From the NCBI GenBank assembly GCA_964348525.1, contig CAYGCY010000007.1, forward strand, positions 1-33,192: a DNA stretch of 33,192 nucleotides. Reading direction: 5' to 3'. Made by a program: the position numbers and the translations under genes. Origin of the DNA: 12-FULL-44-12b sp964348525 (GTDB taxonomy: Bacteria; Patescibacteriota; Minisyncoccia; Phycocordibacterales; Zambryskibacteraceae). The notes beneath the pieces are model-generated. The model searched no databases, was not told the origin of the DNA, and saw nothing but the letters and a program-made list of their open reading frames with translations. Shown one piece after another: positions 32,312 to 33,192 of this stretch. Each line of letters starts with the position of its first letter. Within the stretch, counting starts at the first letter, position 1.

Positions 32312-33100
32312 TTACTTACTTAGACTGCCCCAATAGTTAACTAGCCTATGTTTTTCTTCTGTAGATAAAGCCCCCCTTATTGTTGGTTGAACCACATCGT
32401 TCCCCCAAATACCATAGCCATCAACAAAAGCTAGCTTTACCAATTTTGAATATTTTTCAAATTTGTCGCTAATAACAGGCGTCTGTATGCAAGATGTATA
32501 CAAGTTATAAAATTCAATATCGTTATTTTTTAAATATCTAAGCATTTGTTTTTCTCCTGTCCACGGTATGTTTCTAAACTCAAAATAACCCATAAAAACA
32601 TTGTATAAATCCTGAAGAAGTTTTATTTCCAACACCTCATGGTATTCAGGATTTTTTGATTCAAAATATCTTTTATTCGTTATGTATGAAATGTTGATTA
32701 TTGAATCCCATTTAGCAATTTCTGTGTCTGGTACCTCAAGTTTATTTTTTAACTCTTCTGATTTGTTTTTCAAAGAAGTTAAAACTCCAGATTTATCAAA
32801 TTCAATATTCCCAGTTTTAAGCCACCCAACCAAAACCCCATCCATGGTATTTGCTGGTATCGCTTCGTCATTAAGAATCTTTTGCAAAGAGCTCGTGTCA
32901 TAAAAAAAGATATCTGCTGGCCTGTTGTCTATAAACTGAAAAAGTGAAAATAACTTTTCTGTGTTTTCTTTAAAAACTACAGCCAAATCAATGTCGCTAT
33001 ATTCTGTTTCTTCTCCTGAAGCCTTTGACCCAACAAGAAGAACCGCATCTACATTGTCTTGCTTTCTCAAGGTTTCAATTAAATTTTCTAAAGTTTGCAT
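32312..33100 (-). CDS. nucleotidyltransferase-domain protein
   Basis: The 262 aa protein starts with a minimal nucleotidyltransferase domain: VLLVGSKASGEETEYSDIDLAVV (residues 21-43), i.e. GS-x9-SD-x-D, with Asp 36 and Asp 38 as metal ligands. A helical C-terminal part with NISYITNKRYFE and WTGEKQMLRYL follows, as in aminoglycoside-type nucleotidyltransferases and MNT-like proteins. It may transfer NMP to an unknown acceptor. No HEPN partner gene is adjacent, so an MNT-HEPN toxin-antitoxin pair is not supported. TATAAT is 6 bases before the ATG and lies at the end of a tRNA-like fragment. Confidence 0.83.
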   Translation of the reverse strand: MQTLENLIETLRKQDNVDAVLLVGSKASGEETEYSDIDLAVVFKENTEKLFSLFQFIDNRPADIFFYDTSSLQKILNDEAIPANTMDGVLVGWLKTGNIEFDKSGVLTSLKNKSEELKNKLEVPDTEIAKWDSIINISYITNKRYFESKNPEYHEVLEIKLLQDLYNVFMGYFEFRNIPWTGEKQMLRYLKNNDIEFYNLYTSCIQTPVISDKFEKYSKLVKLAFVDGYGIWGNDVVQPTIRGALSTEEKHRLVNYWGSLSK

Positions 33101-33106
33101 TTGAAA

Positions 33107-33112
33107 ATTATA
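33107..33112 (-). promoter_or_regulatory. leaderless -10 box, nucleotidyltransferase gene
   Basis: A perfect TATAAT, then 6 bases, then the ATG at 33100. No good -35; that region is the tRNA-like fragment. Confidence 0.55.
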
Positions 33113-33138
33113 CCCCCTGACAGGATTCGAACCTCTAG
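33108..33138 (-). other. tRNA 3'-end-like fragment
   Basis: On minus, GAGGTTCGAATCCTGT looks like a T-arm (loop TTCGAAT, stem with one mismatch), followed by CAGGGGGTA like an acceptor strand. It abuts the 3' end of tRNA-His, leaving no room for the rest of a tRNA. Confidence 0.45.
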
Positions 33139-33192
33139 GGTGCCTACTGGGATTTGAACCCAGACTGAGAGTTCCACAAACTCTAGTGCTAA
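33139..33192 (-). tRNA. tRNA-His (GTG), 5' end cut by window edge
   Basis: The minus strand shows the 3' part of a D-arm (TTAGCAC), anticodon arm AGAGT-TTGTGGA-ACTCT with anticodon GTG, a 4-base variable loop, T-arm CTGGG-TTCAAAT-CCCAG, and acceptor strand TAGGCAC with discriminator C, as expected for tRNA-His. CCA is not encoded (CTA follows). The 5' half, including the extra G-1, lies outside the window. Confidence 0.85.

Noticed and set aside
32312..33100. MNT-HEPN toxin-antitoxin pair
   Set aside because: The nucleotidyltransferase has no HEPN gene beside it, and the adjacent 182-aa protein is a membrane protein.
1..33192. CRISPR arrays, insertion sequences, prophage genes
   Set aside because: No regularly spaced repeats, transposase, integrase or phage structural genes were found on either strand.

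Overview
The window most resembles a genome fragment of a Parcubacteria-type member of the Candidate Phyla Radiation (Patescibacteria). This is inferred from overall style, not from a marker phylogeny. The pointers are AT-rich compact genes, many genes of unknown function, a B12-dependent ribonucleotide reductase with no visible B12 synthesis, long tandem ThyX, and a secE-nusG-rplK group that ends without rplA. TGA behaves as a stop codon, so code 11 fits and code 25 lineages are unlikely. Nearly all genes lie on the minus strand; only thyX and nrdJ are on plus.

Layout, left to right. 1-9165: truncated TatD nuclease, a coiled hypothetical, MetRS, an AI-2E-type permease, an M16 peptidase, two tandem RNA-like hairpins, GlyRS, a large surface-anchored protein and a RecO-like protein. 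9167-14633: IleRS carrying an inserted histidine-phosphatase domain, a small GC-rich gene, and ArgRS. 14697-17577: a GC-richer block with thymidylate kinase, a tandem-domain ThyX and a small nucleotide-fold-like protein, separated by strong hairpin terminators. 17601-19361: rplK, nusG, secE (59 aa), then about 560 bases without a protein gene. That stretch holds an attenuator-like hairpin, two promoters, a probable unassigned ncRNA of about 215 nt, a terminator and a second structured element. 19366-24138: SIMPL protein, a methyltransferase, another small GC-rich gene, an EamA transporter, two membrane proteins and a cupin. 24366-26681: nrdJ. 26695-30733: a four-gene copper operon (csoR-copA-TauE/SafE-cupredoxin) behind a textbook CsoR operator. 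30770-33192: FolD, a membrane protein, a nucleotidyltransferase, a tRNA-like fragment and a truncated tRNA-His.

The metabolic genes fit one theme, making DNA precursors. NrdJ gives deoxynucleotides, FolD gives methylene-tetrahydrofolate, ThyX uses it to make dTMP, and Tmk phosphorylates dTMP. Four aminoacyl-tRNA synthetases (Met, Gly, Ile, Arg) and the NusG/L11/SecE group are core information processing.

Two expression styles coexist. Many AT-rich genes have a -10 hexamer only 6-8 bases before the ATG and no Shine-Dalgarno, which suggests leaderless mRNAs. A few GC-richer genes have strong Shine-Dalgarno sites, promoters with 16-base spacers and tight terminators. The most novel items are the IleRS-phosphatase fusion, the two structured RNA candidates at 18886-19361, the complementary loss of motifs in the two ThyX halves, and the leaderless/led split.
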